NCBI RefSeq assembly: GCF_039541075.1
Contig: NZ_BAABFN010000021.1
Span: 62,001 to 126,000, forward strand
Direction: 5' to 3'
DNA length: 64,000 bases
Origin: Compostibacter hankyongensis
GTDB lineage: Bacteria > Bacteroidota > Bacteroidia > Chitinophagales > Chitinophagaceae
The notes under the pieces were generated by a model, which saw nothing but the letters and a program-made list of their open reading frames with translations, did not search any database and was not told the origin of the DNA. This document shows positions 1 to 8,170 of this stretch, in pieces. The position numbers and the translations under genes are program-made. Each line of letters begins with the position of its first letter. The first letter of the stretch is position 1.

Positions 1-248
1 TGGCCTATATGCACGGCGTTTGGGGGGAGCAGCTTTGGTTCCGGATAAAAATGGGTATCCTGGTACTCATTATCCTGAATGCGCTGCTCTTCCGCAGAAG
101 ATGGGGCTTAAAGCTGAAAAAGCTTTCGGCGGCAGGCAGCCCGGCGGCAGGACTGGCCGGGATAAAGAATAATATCAATATTTCACAGCTACTTCAGCTG
201 CTTTTTTTCATCGCTATATTTGTGCTGAGCGCTTTCAAGTTTAATTAA
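1..248 (+). CDS. C-terminal part of a small membrane protein (partial)
   Basis: Only the C-terminus is inside the window. The frame is already open at base 3 and ends with TAA at 246-248, so the Met at base 9 is probably internal and the real start lies upstream. Two hydrophobic segments are visible, about residues 13-28 and 60-77 counted from base 9, joined by a basic stretch (RRRWGLKLKKL) and a Gly/Ala-rich loop. This is the usual look of an inner-membrane protein with a cytoplasmic basic loop. I do not recognise the family and assign no function. Confidence 0.55.
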   Translation, partial: AYMHGVWGEQLWFRIKMGILVLIILNALLFRRRWGLKLKKLSAAGSPAAGLAGIKNNINISQLLQLLFFIAIFVLSAFKFN

Positions 249-383
249 AGACACTTTTGCCTTTCAGGAGATCCCGGCTTCCGCCGGGATGCCATTTCTC
301 ATCGGCGTCTTTCACGTTTTTCAGGACGACCTTCTTTTTATCTCGTTTAGGGGTGCGGGTACTCTTTCCCGTGCCGATCAGGA

Positions 384-420
384 AATCATCAAATTATCAA
401 ATCAGCACATCATCAAATCC
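384..420. repeat. Simple AT-rich intergenic repeat (ATCATCAAAT variants)
   Basis: Three closely spaced variants of the unit atcatcaaat / attatcaaat follow the mazG stop region. The sequence is low in complexity, non-coding, and lies between two converging genes. It looks like the short slippage-type repeats found between genes in many Bacteroidota genomes. Confidence 0.45.
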
Positions 421-431
421 TAAAATGCCTT

Positions 432-1241
432 TTACCTTTCACCCTTCACCTCATCCCCCCCTTTCGGGGTCGGTGGGTCATCTTTCACCTTTTGCCATAA
501 CGCGTCCATTTCCTGCAGGCTGAGATCAGACAGCTGCTTCCCCTCCTGCTGCACCAGCGTTTCCATCTGCCGGAAGCGGCGGATGAACTTTTTATTGGTA
601 CGCTCCAGCGCATTTTCAGCATCTACACGGATAAAACGGGCATAATTGACCAGGGAAAACAGCACATCGCCCAGCTCTTCCTCCATCCGGTCCTGCACGC
701 CCTCTTCCACGGCTTCCTTCAGCTCGCCCAGCTCTTCTTCCACCTTGTCCCATACCTGCTCCCGCGTATCCCACTCAAAACCGACCTGTTTGGCTTTTTC
801 CTGCAGCCGCATGGCCTTTACCAGGGCTGGCAGGGATTGCGGCACACCGCTCAATACCGATTCCTTGCCTTCTTTTAGCTTCAGCTTTTCCCAGTTGCGC
901 TTTACCGTTTCCTCGTCTTCTGCTTTTACCGAGCCGTAAATATGGGGATGCCGCGCGATCAGCTTGTCGCAAACGCCGTTGATCACCTCCGTAATGGTAA
1001 ACTGCTGCTGTTCGGAAGCGATGCGGGCATAAAAAACGATATGCAGCAGCAAATCCCCCAGCTCTTCACGGATACCGGGCCAATCCTCCTCCGTAATGGC
1101 ATCGGTGAGCTCGTACAGCTCCTCGATACTCTGCTGCCGCAAAGAATGAATCGTTTGCTTACGATCCCACGGGCATTGCTCACGCAGCTCATCCATGATT
1201 TTCAGCAACCGCTCAAACGGGACGGGATTCTCATTTTTCAT
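432..1241 (-). CDS. mazG: Nucleoside triphosphate pyrophosphohydrolase MazG
   Basis: MazG hydrolyses (d)NTPs to the monophosphate and pyrophosphate, cleaning the nucleotide pool and lowering alarmone-type signals in the cytoplasm. The 269-residue protein has the two tandem MazG domains of the long form: residues about 25-105 with E40-E41-x-x-E44 and E59-E60-L-G-D63, and residues about 160-235 with E168-E169-E170 and E187-E188-E189-L-G-D192. These acidic motifs bind magnesium. Length matches the family (about 260). The last 16 residues (from DDPPTPKGG) are encoded by a repeat-like stretch, so the C-terminal tail is probably not conserved. The gene is divergent from tex with a 90-base gap. Confidence 0.93.
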   Translation of the reverse strand: MKNENPVPFERLLKIMDELREQCPWDRKQTIHSLRQQSIEELYELTDAITEEDWPGIREELGDLLLHIVFYARIASEQQQFTITEVINGVCDKLIARHPHIYGSVKAEDEETVKRNWEKLKLKEGKESVLSGVPQSLPALVKAMRLQEKAKQVGFEWDTREQVWDKVEEELGELKEAVEEGVQDRMEEELGDVLFSLVNYARFIRVDAENALERTNKKFIRRFRQMETLVQQEGKQLSDLSLQEMDALWQKVKDDPPTPKGGDEVKGER

Positions 1242-1331
1242 ACACGCTTTTAAGCTTCAAAAATAAGTAATCCGCACCGCGCAATAAAGCGCTATTTTCT
1301 TAGCTTTGCGACCCGTAAAACCTCATTACAA

Positions 1332-3581
1332 ATGAATGCCCGACATATTACCCGCATAGCACAGGAGCTGCAGATACGGCCCCAGCAGGCAGAACAGACC
1401 ATGCAGCTGCTGAGCGAAGGAAGTAGCGTACCCTTCATCAGCCGCTACCGGAAAGAAGCTACCGGTAACCTGGACGAGGTCCAGATCGGCCGGATCGAAG
1501 ACCTCAAGCACAAATACGAAGAAACCGACCAACGCCGGGAATTCATCATCAAAACCATCAGCGAGCAGGGTAAGATGACCGAAGCCCTGCAGGAAAAGCT
1601 CAACAGTACCTGGTCGCTTACCGAGCTGGAAGACCTGTACCTGCCCTATAAGCCCAAGCGCAAGACCCGGGCCGCCGCCGCCATCGAAAAAGGACTGGCG
1701 CCGCTGGCAGAGCAATTGTGGGAACAGGGACCCGGCGATCCGCAGGAAATGGCCGCAGCCTTCCTCAACGAACAGGTACCGGCCGCAGAAGATGCGCTCA
1801 AAGGTGCCCGCGATATCCTGGCCGAAAAGATCAACGAGGATGCCGCCATACGCGAACAGCTCAGAAAGATTTTTCGGGAAACGGCAAAGCTCAGCTCTTC
1901 CGTTGTGGAGGGAAAAGAAGAGGCCGGTATTAAATACAAAGATTATTTCCAGTTCTCCGAAGCCCTTTCCGACCTGCCCTCGCACCGCATCCTGGCGATC
2001 TTCCGGGCGGAAAAAGAAGGCATCCTGTATGCTACCCTGGCCCCGGCGGAGGAAGATGCCCTGGCCCTGCTGAACAAAGCCGTCTGCACTTCGGGTAATC
2101 CCTGTAGCCAGCAGGTCGGCAAAGCTGCGCAAGATGCTTATAAAAGGCTGCTCCGGCCCTCGCTGGAAAATGAATTCCGGAGCCAGCTCAAGGAGAACGC
2201 CGACGAAGAGGCCATCACCGTTTTTGCGGCCAACCTCCGGCAGCTGCTGCTGGCCGCCCCGCTGGGACCCAAGCCGGTTATCGCCATCGATCCGGGCTAT
2301 CGTACGGGCTGTAAGGTGGTGGCGCTGGATCAGCAGGGCAGCCTGCTGGATCATACCGTGATCTTTCCGCTGGAAAAAAATCATAAACGGGACGAAGCCA
2401 TCGCCCTGCTGCTGCACTGGGCAACCCAATACCAGACGGCGGCCATCGCCATCGGCAACGGTACCGCAGGCCGGGAAACCGAGGCGGTCGTCAAGCAGAT
2501 ATCATTTCCCCACAAGGTGCTGGTGTTTATGGTCAACGAAAGCGGAGCCTCGGTATACTCCGCCTCAGAGGCTGCCCGCGAGGAATTTCCCGATCAGGAT
2601 GTAACCGTCCGCGGCGCCGTCTCGATCGGCCGGCGGCTCACGGACCCGCTGGCGGAGCTGGTTAAGATAGATCCGAAATCCATCGGCGTAGGACAGTACC
2701 AGCATGACGTAAACCAGTCTCAGCTGAAGCAGAGTCTCGATCGCGTGGTGGTAAGCTGCGTCAATAACGTAGGGGTAAACCTCAACACGGCCTCCCGGCA
2801 TCTGCTGGGTTATGTCTCCGGCCTGGGCACCCTGCTGGCGGACAACATCATCCGTTACCGCCGGGAAAACGGACCCTTTCGCAGCCGGCGGGAGCTGATG
2901 CAGGTACCCCGTCTGGGCGAAAAGGCTTTTGAGCAATGCGCAGGATTTCTGCGTATACCGGACGGACAGCACCCGCTGGACAACTCCGCCGTTCATCCGG
3001 AACGGTATGCCCTGGTCGAAAAAATAGCGGCAGAGCGGCAGTGTTCTGTAGAAGACCTTATCCGCGACGAACAGCTGCGCAAGAACATACCGATAAAAGA
3101 CTATGTTACCCCGGAAGTGGGACTGCCCACCCTGCAGGATATTCTCAGCGAGCTGTCCAAGCCCGGCCGCGATCCGCGGGGCGAGGTGGCCATCTTTGAA
3201 TATGCCGAGGGCATCCACACTATGGAAGACCTGAAGCCCGGTATGGAGCTGCCGGGAGTGGTCACCAACATCACCAACTTCGGCGCTTTTGTGGATATCG
3301 GGGTAAAGCAGGACGGCCTGGTACATATCTCCCAGCTGGCGGGCAAATTTGTCAGCGACCCCAACGAGGTGGTAAAGCTCAACCAGCGGGTGACTGTAAA
3401 AGTGCTGGAGGTAGATGCTGCGCGCAAGCGCATCTCCCTTTCCATGAAAGAAACCGAAAAGGCCGCTGCCGCGGCACGGCCTCCCAGGCATAAAGACAAG
3501 CCCCGGCCCGCCAAAGCCGGCGGCGGAACAAACGATTTTCAGTCCAGCCTTTCGGCGCTGAAAAAGAAATTCGGATCGTAA
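1332..3581 (+). CDS. tex: Tex family RNA-binding transcription accessory protein
   Basis: Tex is a cytoplasmic nucleic-acid-binding protein that influences transcription and stress or toxin expression; its exact role is still open in most bacteria. The 749 residues show the family order: a helical N-terminus, a YqgF/RuvX-like RNase H-fold domain from about residue 310 (VIAIDPGYRTGCK), a helix-hairpin-helix pair at about 478-560 (GLGTLLADNIIRYR, VPRLGEKAFEQCAGFL), and an S1 RNA-binding domain at about 633-705 (GVVTNITNFGAFVDIG). A lysine-rich tail follows. The ATG at 1332 is preceded by a TAGCTTTG -7-like element at 1301-1308. Length is normal (usually 720-780). Confidence 0.95.
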   Translation: MNARHITRIAQELQIRPQQAEQTMQLLSEGSSVPFISRYRKEATGNLDEVQIGRIEDLKHKYEETDQRREFIIKTISEQGKMTEALQEKLNSTWSLTELEDLYLPYKPKRKTRAAAAIEKGLAPLAEQLWEQGPGDPQEMAAAFLNEQVPAAEDALKGARDILAEKINEDAAIREQLRKIFRETAKLSSSVVEGKEEAGIKYKDYFQFSEALSDLPSHRILAIFRAEKEGILYATLAPAEEDALALLNKAVCTSGNPCSQQVGKAAQDAYKRLLRPSLENEFRSQLKENADEEAITVFAANLRQLLLAAPLGPKPVIAIDPGYRTGCKVVALDQQGSLLDHTVIFPLEKNHKRDEAIALLLHWATQYQTAAIAIGNGTAGRETEAVVKQISFPHKVLVFMVNESGASVYSASEAAREEFPDQDVTVRGAVSIGRRLTDPLAELVKIDPKSIGVGQYQHDVNQSQLKQSLDRVVVSCVNNVGVNLNTASRHLLGYVSGLGTLLADNIIRYRRENGPFRSRRELMQVPRLGEKAFEQCAGFLRIPDGQHPLDNSAVHPERYALVEKIAAERQCSVEDLIRDEQLRKNIPIKDYVTPEVGLPTLQDILSELSKPGRDPRGEVAIFEYAEGIHTMEDLKPGMELPGVVTNITNFGAFVDIGVKQDGLVHISQLAGKFVSDPNEVVKLNQRVTVKVLEVDAARKRISLSMKETEKAAAAARPPRHKDKPRPAKAGGGTNDFQSSLSALKKKFGS

Positions 3582-3600
3582 GCGGCCGCCCGTGGAAGGC

Positions 3601-3650
3601 TGCCCGGCGGGAGAAAAGATTGACGCGATGGGAGAAAAGCTCGCCGGGCA
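3601..3650 (+). terminator. Inverted repeat downstream of tex, possible terminator
   Basis: TGCCCGGCG (3601-3609) pairs perfectly with CGCCGGGCA (3642-3650) across a 32-base loop that contains two copies of GGGAGAAAAG. No clean T-run follows, so termination is only a guess. Confidence 0.35.
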
Positions 3651-3742
3651 AGGGTAAAAAGCCGCGAGCGAGCGGGGCTGATGGAATAAAAAAGCGGGAA
3701 GCTGTAAAATAAATCGCCGTTTCAACAGTTTAGATATCTTGT

Positions 3743-4579
3743 ATGAAAGCTGCCTTCACCTTGTTGCTGATGCTGGTAACCGCAGGCCTGGCCTCTGCCC
3801 AGTATTATTATCAGGATATATATGGCAACCGCCAGGTCCGGGAGGAGCAGCAACGCTTTGCCCAAGACAAGGTACGGCGGCAGGAGCTGCGCAGCTTCGA
3901 TGCCGCCGGCGGCATCGACCAGGACTTCCGTATCGAAAAAACCTTTTCTGCCGACTACCGGACCACACGCAGCACGACCCGGTCGCTCCAATCCGGTAGC
4001 TCGGTGCTGGTGACGCTGTTCGATACCGCGGGAAAGGTGATCCGTTCCACAGACAGCTCAGCTTCCAGCATCAACATCAGCAGCTATACTTACGACAGCA
4101 GCGGGCATCTCATCCGCCTTTCGTTTGTATCCCGTTCGGACAGCACAAAGGAGGTACCCGGCTTTTCGGAAGAACGGGAATACACCTACTCCCCGACGGG
4201 ACAGCTGCAACAAATGGTGCGCCGTAAGGACGGCCGTATCCGCTCCACCGTTTATTTCCGTACCGACGGGGAAGGAAGGGTGATCGAAGAGCAGGAAAAA
4301 AGCGCCGGCAGCCCGGTTTTTCATTATCAATGGAACAGCGCCGGAGCCCTGACAGATATTTACCGTTATAATACCGCCCGTAAGCGGATGCTCCCCGACT
4401 TCACCTTCGACTACGACTCCGAAGGCCGGCTGAAGGAGATGCTGGCCGTGGATGCCTACAGCGGCGACTACAGCCGCTGGACATATGAGTATAACGAAAA
4501 AGGGCTGCTCTCCGGCAGCACCTGTTACGGGAAAAAGAACGTTCTAAAAGGGCGGATCATCTACCGGTATACCTTTTAG
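3743..4579 (+). CDS. Secreted protein with YD/RHS-like repeats, unknown function
   Basis: The 278-residue product starts with a clear Sec signal peptide (MKAAFTLLLMLVTAGLASAQ, cleavage after Ala-Ser-Ala). The mature part repeatedly shows a Y-x-Y-x(2-6)-G-x-L pattern (YTYDSSGHLIRL, YTYSPTGQLQQM, FDYDSEGRLKEM, YEYNEKGLLSG). This resembles the beta-hairpin repeats of RHS/YD proteins and of Bacteroidota DUF4595-type secreted proteins. It has no polymorphic toxin domain and is short, so it is more likely a periplasmic or surface protein than a toxin. No catalytic motif is visible. It stands alone after tex and before the tRNA pair. Confidence 0.7.
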   Translation: MKAAFTLLLMLVTAGLASAQYYYQDIYGNRQVREEQQRFAQDKVRRQELRSFDAAGGIDQDFRIEKTFSADYRTTRSTTRSLQSGSSVLVTLFDTAGKVIRSTDSSASSINISSYTYDSSGHLIRLSFVSRSDSTKEVPGFSEEREYTYSPTGQLQQMVRRKDGRIRSTVYFRTDGEGRVIEEQEKSAGSPVFHYQWNSAGALTDIYRYNTARKRMLPDFTFDYDSEGRLKEMLAVDAYSGDYSRWTYEYNEKGLLSGSTCYGKKNVLKGRIIYRYTF

Positions 4580-4597
4580 CGGTGAAATCAAAAACGG

Positions 4598-4628
4598 TTT
4601 GGTGATTATAAAACAATCGCTATCTTTG
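4598..4628 (+). promoter_or_regulatory. Bacteroidota sigma-ABfr-type promoter for tRNA-Gly
   Basis: TTTG at 4598-4601, a 19-base spacer and TATCTTTG at 4621-4628 match the -33 TTTG / -7 TAnnTTTG consensus of Bacteroidota exactly. The tRNA-Gly 5' end is 32 bases downstream. This is the only complete consensus promoter I found in the window. Confidence 0.75.
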
Positions 4629-4660
4629 CAGCCCCAGTGAAACAGTTCTTTGCCGAATAT

Positions 4661-4733
4661 GCGGAAGTAGCTCAGTTGGTAGAGCATCACCTTGCCAAGG
4701 TGAGGGTCGCGGGTTCGAGTCTCGTCTTCCGCT
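4661..4733 (+). tRNA. tRNA-Gly (GCC)
   Basis: The 73-base sequence folds as a cloverleaf. The acceptor arm GCGGAAG/CTTCCGC pairs fully, the anticodon loop TTGCCAA gives anticodon GCC, and the T-loop is TTCGAGT. The discriminator base is T and no CCA is encoded. Confidence 0.96.
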
Positions 4734-4806
4734 CTTTGTTATAAGATTCCTTTCCGTCTGCCCGGAAGGGAATTTTTGTTTACGGCAGCGGATGCTGCGG
4801 CTACCC

Positions 4807-4895
<89 letters not shown>

Positions 4896-5100
4896 ACATA
4901 CTACGCTTATACCATAAGCAGTCCCCATAGGAATTATGTTTATGTTGGCGCTTCAAATAATCTCAAACGAAGAATTGACCCACACAATAAAGAATACCAA
5001 CGAACCACTAAGCCATTCCCCCTTTTGCTTAATTACTTATCGAAGCTTTCCCTGACAGGCCTGCTGTAGGGCAAAGAGAAAAGCAAAGAAGATAATCCGC
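4896..5100 (+). pseudogene. GIY-YIG endonuclease relic fused to the tRNA-Leu 3' end
   Basis: Three bases after tRNA-Leu a frame reads TYYAYTISS...NYVYVGASNNLKRRI, the N-terminal core of small GIY-YIG (UvrC-like) endonucleases of Bacteroidota, here with Y-V-Y-V-G in place of Y-I-Y-V-G. The expected start codon position reads ACA. After TTKPF the frame diverges to a stop at 5067-5069. A better match to the family's C-terminal part (PFCLITYRSFP, then a basic stretch) lies in the next frame and is interrupted by TGA. The gene is therefore broken by start loss and frameshift. Small GIY-YIG genes are often found directly 3' of tRNAs in this phylum (recalled, not searched). Confidence 0.7.
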
Positions 5101-5119
5101 AGCTGTCATCGATAACGTC

Positions 5120-6082
5120 CTACGGTACAACGACCAGCCTTTTGCCCTGCAGGTCGTCTTGCTGCCAGGCATCCGCAATGCCGGAAAGGGGAACCTTTTC
5201 GATTTCCATATAAAATTTACCGGTCCCGATCCCTTCCCAAACGGCTGCTATCTCTTCGGACAGCGCCTGCTGCGGAACCTGCCCCACGCCCATCAGCTCG
5301 AGTCCGGAAGTACGCAGCGCCGATCCCGGAAGCGAGACATGAGCGCCGGCCTTCTCTCCGATCTGGATATAGCGGATCCTTCTTTTTGCAAAACCGGCTT
5401 CTTGGGGAATGAAGGTACTTATTAAGATCTCAGCAGGCCTTCCCCATAAAAAATCCACGACCACATCGTATCCCCTGCCTTCGTTCCCGCGGATAAATGC
5501 CTCCGCCAGCTGTTCTTCCGGTTGATCCAGGCTGATCGTTTCATCTGCTCCCAGCTTGGAAAGCAGGGCCAGCGATCTTTTATTTCTTCCGGTGCCCACT
5601 ACTTTACCGGCGCCCAGCATTTTGGCCACCTGTACCGCTATCCTGCCCGAAACGCCCGTGGCTCCGTTGACCAGCACCGTTTCTCCGGGCAGAAGCTTTG
5701 CCGCATATTTCAAAGGCAGCAGCGAAGTAAGCACGGAGGGTAAAATGGCAGCGGCATCGGCAGGGTCAATACCCTCGGGTACAGGCAGGGCATAGCCGGC
5801 AACGACCTTTTCGGCAAACGCACCGTACGGCGGCCTCACATTCCCGAAGGCAACCAGCTTTCCTTCCAGGTTCCTGCCTACACCATCTGTCCCCGGAATG
5901 GCAGGGAATTGCGGAAATAACTGCCGGCTGGAATAATGCGTTCCGGCCACCGTTAATTTATCGAAATTTTCCAGTACGCTTGCTTTTACCTCGACAAGCA
6001 CCTCATTTTCTAAGGGAACAGGATCCGGAAATTCCCGGTATTGCGGGATTTCGCCAAAGGCATGGATAACGGCTGCTTTCAT
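5120..6082 (-). CDS. Zinc-free MDR/quinone-oxidoreductase-like NAD(P)H dehydrogenase
   Basis: The 320-residue protein belongs to the medium-chain dehydrogenase/reductase superfamily. An N-terminal GroES-like domain spans about 1-120, and a Rossmann domain begins with the NAD(P)-binding motif NGATGVSG at 139-146. The structural four-cysteine zinc loop and catalytic zinc ligands of alcohol dehydrogenases are absent, which points to quinone reductase or enoyl-reductase-like chemistry on small carbonyls. Start at 6082 (MKAAVIHAFGE) is typical of the family. It lies 78 bases downstream of a Crp/Fnr gene on the same strand, which may control it. Confidence 0.85.
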   Translation of the reverse strand: MKAAVIHAFGEIPQYREFPDPVPLENEVLVEVKASVLENFDKLTVAGTHYSSRQLFPQFPAIPGTDGVGRNLEGKLVAFGNVRPPYGAFAEKVVAGYALPVPEGIDPADAAAILPSVLTSLLPLKYAAKLLPGETVLVNGATGVSGRIAVQVAKMLGAGKVVGTGRNKRSLALLSKLGADETISLDQPEEQLAEAFIRGNEGRGYDVVVDFLWGRPAEILISTFIPQEAGFAKRRIRYIQIGEKAGAHVSLPGSALRTSGLELMGVGQVPQQALSEEIAAVWEGIGTGKFYMEIEKVPLSGIADAWQQDDLQGKRLVVVP

Positions 6083-6160
6083 CTTGGTTGTTTTTAATTT
6101 TAAACAAAGATCGGAAGCCGCAACAAAGTGCCTGATAACATTTGTTAAGAAATCAGCCGG

Positions 6161-6742
6161 TCATTTACGCTTAAGCAGGCTGTTCCGGATCCGGCTCAGA
6201 TGGACGGGTGTGATACCGAGATAAGAAGCAATATAATGCTGGGGAACGCGATGCAAGATCGCAGGATGATCCTTTAACAGCGCTTCATAACGTTCCTGCG
6301 GGCTGTTTTTGATATGGGAAAGAAATAACCGCTGATAATAAATAAGCCGCTCCAGCGTATGCTGTTCTATCGTTCTCCGGATGGCTTCGGAATGGCTGAG
6401 GATGTGCTCGAAGTCATTTTTGGCAATAACATGTATAACGGAAGGTTCAATGGTTTCTATGTTAAAAAGGCTGGGCGTATTTGTACGGAAACTCTCGACG
6501 GAAGATACGCCCTGCCCTTCGAAGAAAAACTGAAAAGTGATTTCCCGGCCCTCCCTGTTAAACCATACACGCAGACAGCCTTTTTCAATATAAAAAGCTT
6601 TTCTGGCTATCTCGCCTTCCCGTAACAGCAGCGTCTTTGCGGGTATCTCTTCCCGATTGAAGAAATGAGAAAAGGGCTCCCATTCCGGATTCCCTCCGGG
6701 CAGGCGGTTTTCATAAGGCTCCTCCGGTTTATGTTTTCTCAT
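6161..6742 (-). CDS. Crp/Fnr-family transcriptional regulator
   Basis: The 193-residue protein has a cyclic-nucleotide-binding-like beta-roll (about residues 25-125; LLLREGEIARKAFYIEKGCLRVWF) and a C-terminal helix-turn-helix ending in YLGITPVHLSRIRNSL. This short form, in which the recognition helix closes the protein, is abundant in Bacteroidota and usually senses an unknown ligand. No Fnr-type cysteine cluster is present. It lies directly upstream of and codirectional with the oxidoreductase gene, so local regulation is a reasonable inference. Confidence 0.88.
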   Translation of the reverse strand: MRKHKPEEPYENRLPGGNPEWEPFSHFFNREEIPAKTLLLREGEIARKAFYIEKGCLRVWFNREGREITFQFFFEGQGVSSVESFRTNTPSLFNIETIEPSVIHVIAKNDFEHILSHSEAIRRTIEQHTLERLIYYQRLFLSHIKNSPQERYEALLKDHPAILHRVPQHYIASYLGITPVHLSRIRNSLLKRK

Positions 6743-6886
6743 ACTTTAGCCGCATACTTTCGAGCAATGGCTAAAGGTATTATTTTTTTGAAAAACAAGT
6801 TCTTCAGGGAAGTTATGGGTGAAACGACATCCGGGTACAAAAAAAGGATCCGGTAAGCATCGCCTTACCGGATCCAACCATACTTC

Positions 6887-7999
6887 CTAATCTCCGGTGT
6901 AGGGATATACCGTGATCTCTCCTGTAACCATATAAGCGAGGGGACCCGTCAGACCCGTAAACCGGAAATAGCGCCCTTGCGGGTGAGTGGGAATAGTATA
7001 ACGTTGCCCGTCGTTGATGTTACGGTTGAAGTCAAATACCCCAAGGTCTGTCCAGCCCGCGGTAGTATCGGTGCTGACCTCCAGCCGGAAAGTATTGCAG
7101 GCCCGGTCGTCGTCCTTCATCCGGAAGATCTCAAAGGTAGATATGGCATGCGAACCGCCCATATCCACGGTAACAAAGTGCGGATAAGTGGAGTGATCCA
7201 CCCAGGTATGCCAGCGCGTTTCGGGCTTCCCGTCTATTACATTTGTAGCCATGTTTTCCGCACCGGGATGCTCGGTGGAAAAGGCGATCACCTTCCAGTC
7301 CTTCTTATCCAGCTGCAAAAGCCCGTTTTTCTGAAAATCGGTATAAAAAGTATCAATGCACAGCGAGTCCGGCAGAAATACCGTGCGATACTCGAACCCT
7401 TTCGAGGTATTGATATCCGCAATGTCGCTGACCGCTTCGGTAGCAGGTATCCGTACCGACCTTGCCCCTCCCAGCGTGTCCGTATAATTCACGTCCGTGG
7501 CATAGGCTCCGTTTGAAATATCCGCACCGCCCCACTGCAGTGTCAGCGTTCCATTTGCATGCAGCAGGCTTACATTCACCGGCCGGCTGAGGATACGCGA
7601 TTGATACTTTTCCCCGTACGAGGCGCTGTGCAGCTCAACCGGTACGGAAGCGTTTCCCTTATCGTCATAGGTGATCACAATAAAGGTATAAGGTTTTTCG
7701 GGCAGGTTATCAATAAGGGTATTGATCGTATCCGCAGCAGGTGGAATGTCCACGTCCACGGAATCCTCATAATTGTCCCAGTAAATACGCGCCCTTGTCA
7801 CGTTCGGATCCGCGCCTCTTAGCCAGGATATCTTAACGCGGTTATAACCGGCATATACCAGCGGAGAGCTTGCCTTCTCCGCATAGACCAGTCCGCCCGG
7901 CACCACAAAATCCTTAAAGGTGCGGTCCATCTTTTTACAGCCCGCTATCCCGGCGATCAGGCCGACTATCATTATCGAACAAAACAGCTTTGTTTTCAT
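6887..7999 (-). CDS. Lipoprotein with DUF4998-like N-domain and F5/8 type C (discoidin-like) domain
   Basis: Last gene of the first SusC/SusD operon. The 370-residue product has a lipoprotein signal (IVGLIAGIAGCKK, lipid on Cys21), a DUF4998-like fibronectin-type region at about 30-220 (VYAGYNRVKISWLRGADP) and a C-terminal carbohydrate-binding-type discoidin domain from about 235 (NVIDGKPETRWHTW, then TVDMGGSHAISTFEI). Proteins of this kind sit on the outer face of the outer membrane beside SusD and help bind glycans. It starts 171 bases after the preceding DUF4959/DUF5126 lipoprotein gene. No enzyme motif is visible. Confidence 0.85.
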   Translation of the reverse strand: MKTKLFCSIMIVGLIAGIAGCKKMDRTFKDFVVPGGLVYAEKASSPLVYAGYNRVKISWLRGADPNVTRARIYWDNYEDSVDVDIPPAADTINTLIDNLPEKPYTFIVITYDDKGNASVPVELHSASYGEKYQSRILSRPVNVSLLHANGTLTLQWGGADISNGAYATDVNYTDTLGGARSVRIPATEAVSDIADINTSKGFEYRTVFLPDSLCIDTFYTDFQKNGLLQLDKKDWKVIAFSTEHPGAENMATNVIDGKPETRWHTWVDHSTYPHFVTVDMGGSHAISTFEIFRMKDDDRACNTFRLEVSTDTTAGWTDLGVFDFNRNINDGQRYTIPTHPQGRYFRFTGLTGPLAYMVTGEITVYPYTGD

Positions 8000-8170
8000 C
8001 TGTTAATATTTGTCTTTTCAATGGTCAGATGGAACCTCGCACATTAACATTATTCACAGTCTTGTCCGTTTTTTAATGGCGTTCATGAATCCGCCAGCGG
8101 ATTTCCCCTGTGTGATAAATATTATCATGCTCGGTTTCATTTTCCGGATTTAATTTTTTCATGAAAGGGT

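Noticed and set aside
1326..2429. Long minus-strand frame opposite tex
   Set aside because: It is the antisense shadow of a GC-rich gene; tex has clear domains and the antisense translation has no family-like pattern.
3743..4579. RHS/YD polymorphic toxin
   Set aside because: Only a few YD-like repeats, no PAAR or toxin domain, and no immunity gene downstream.
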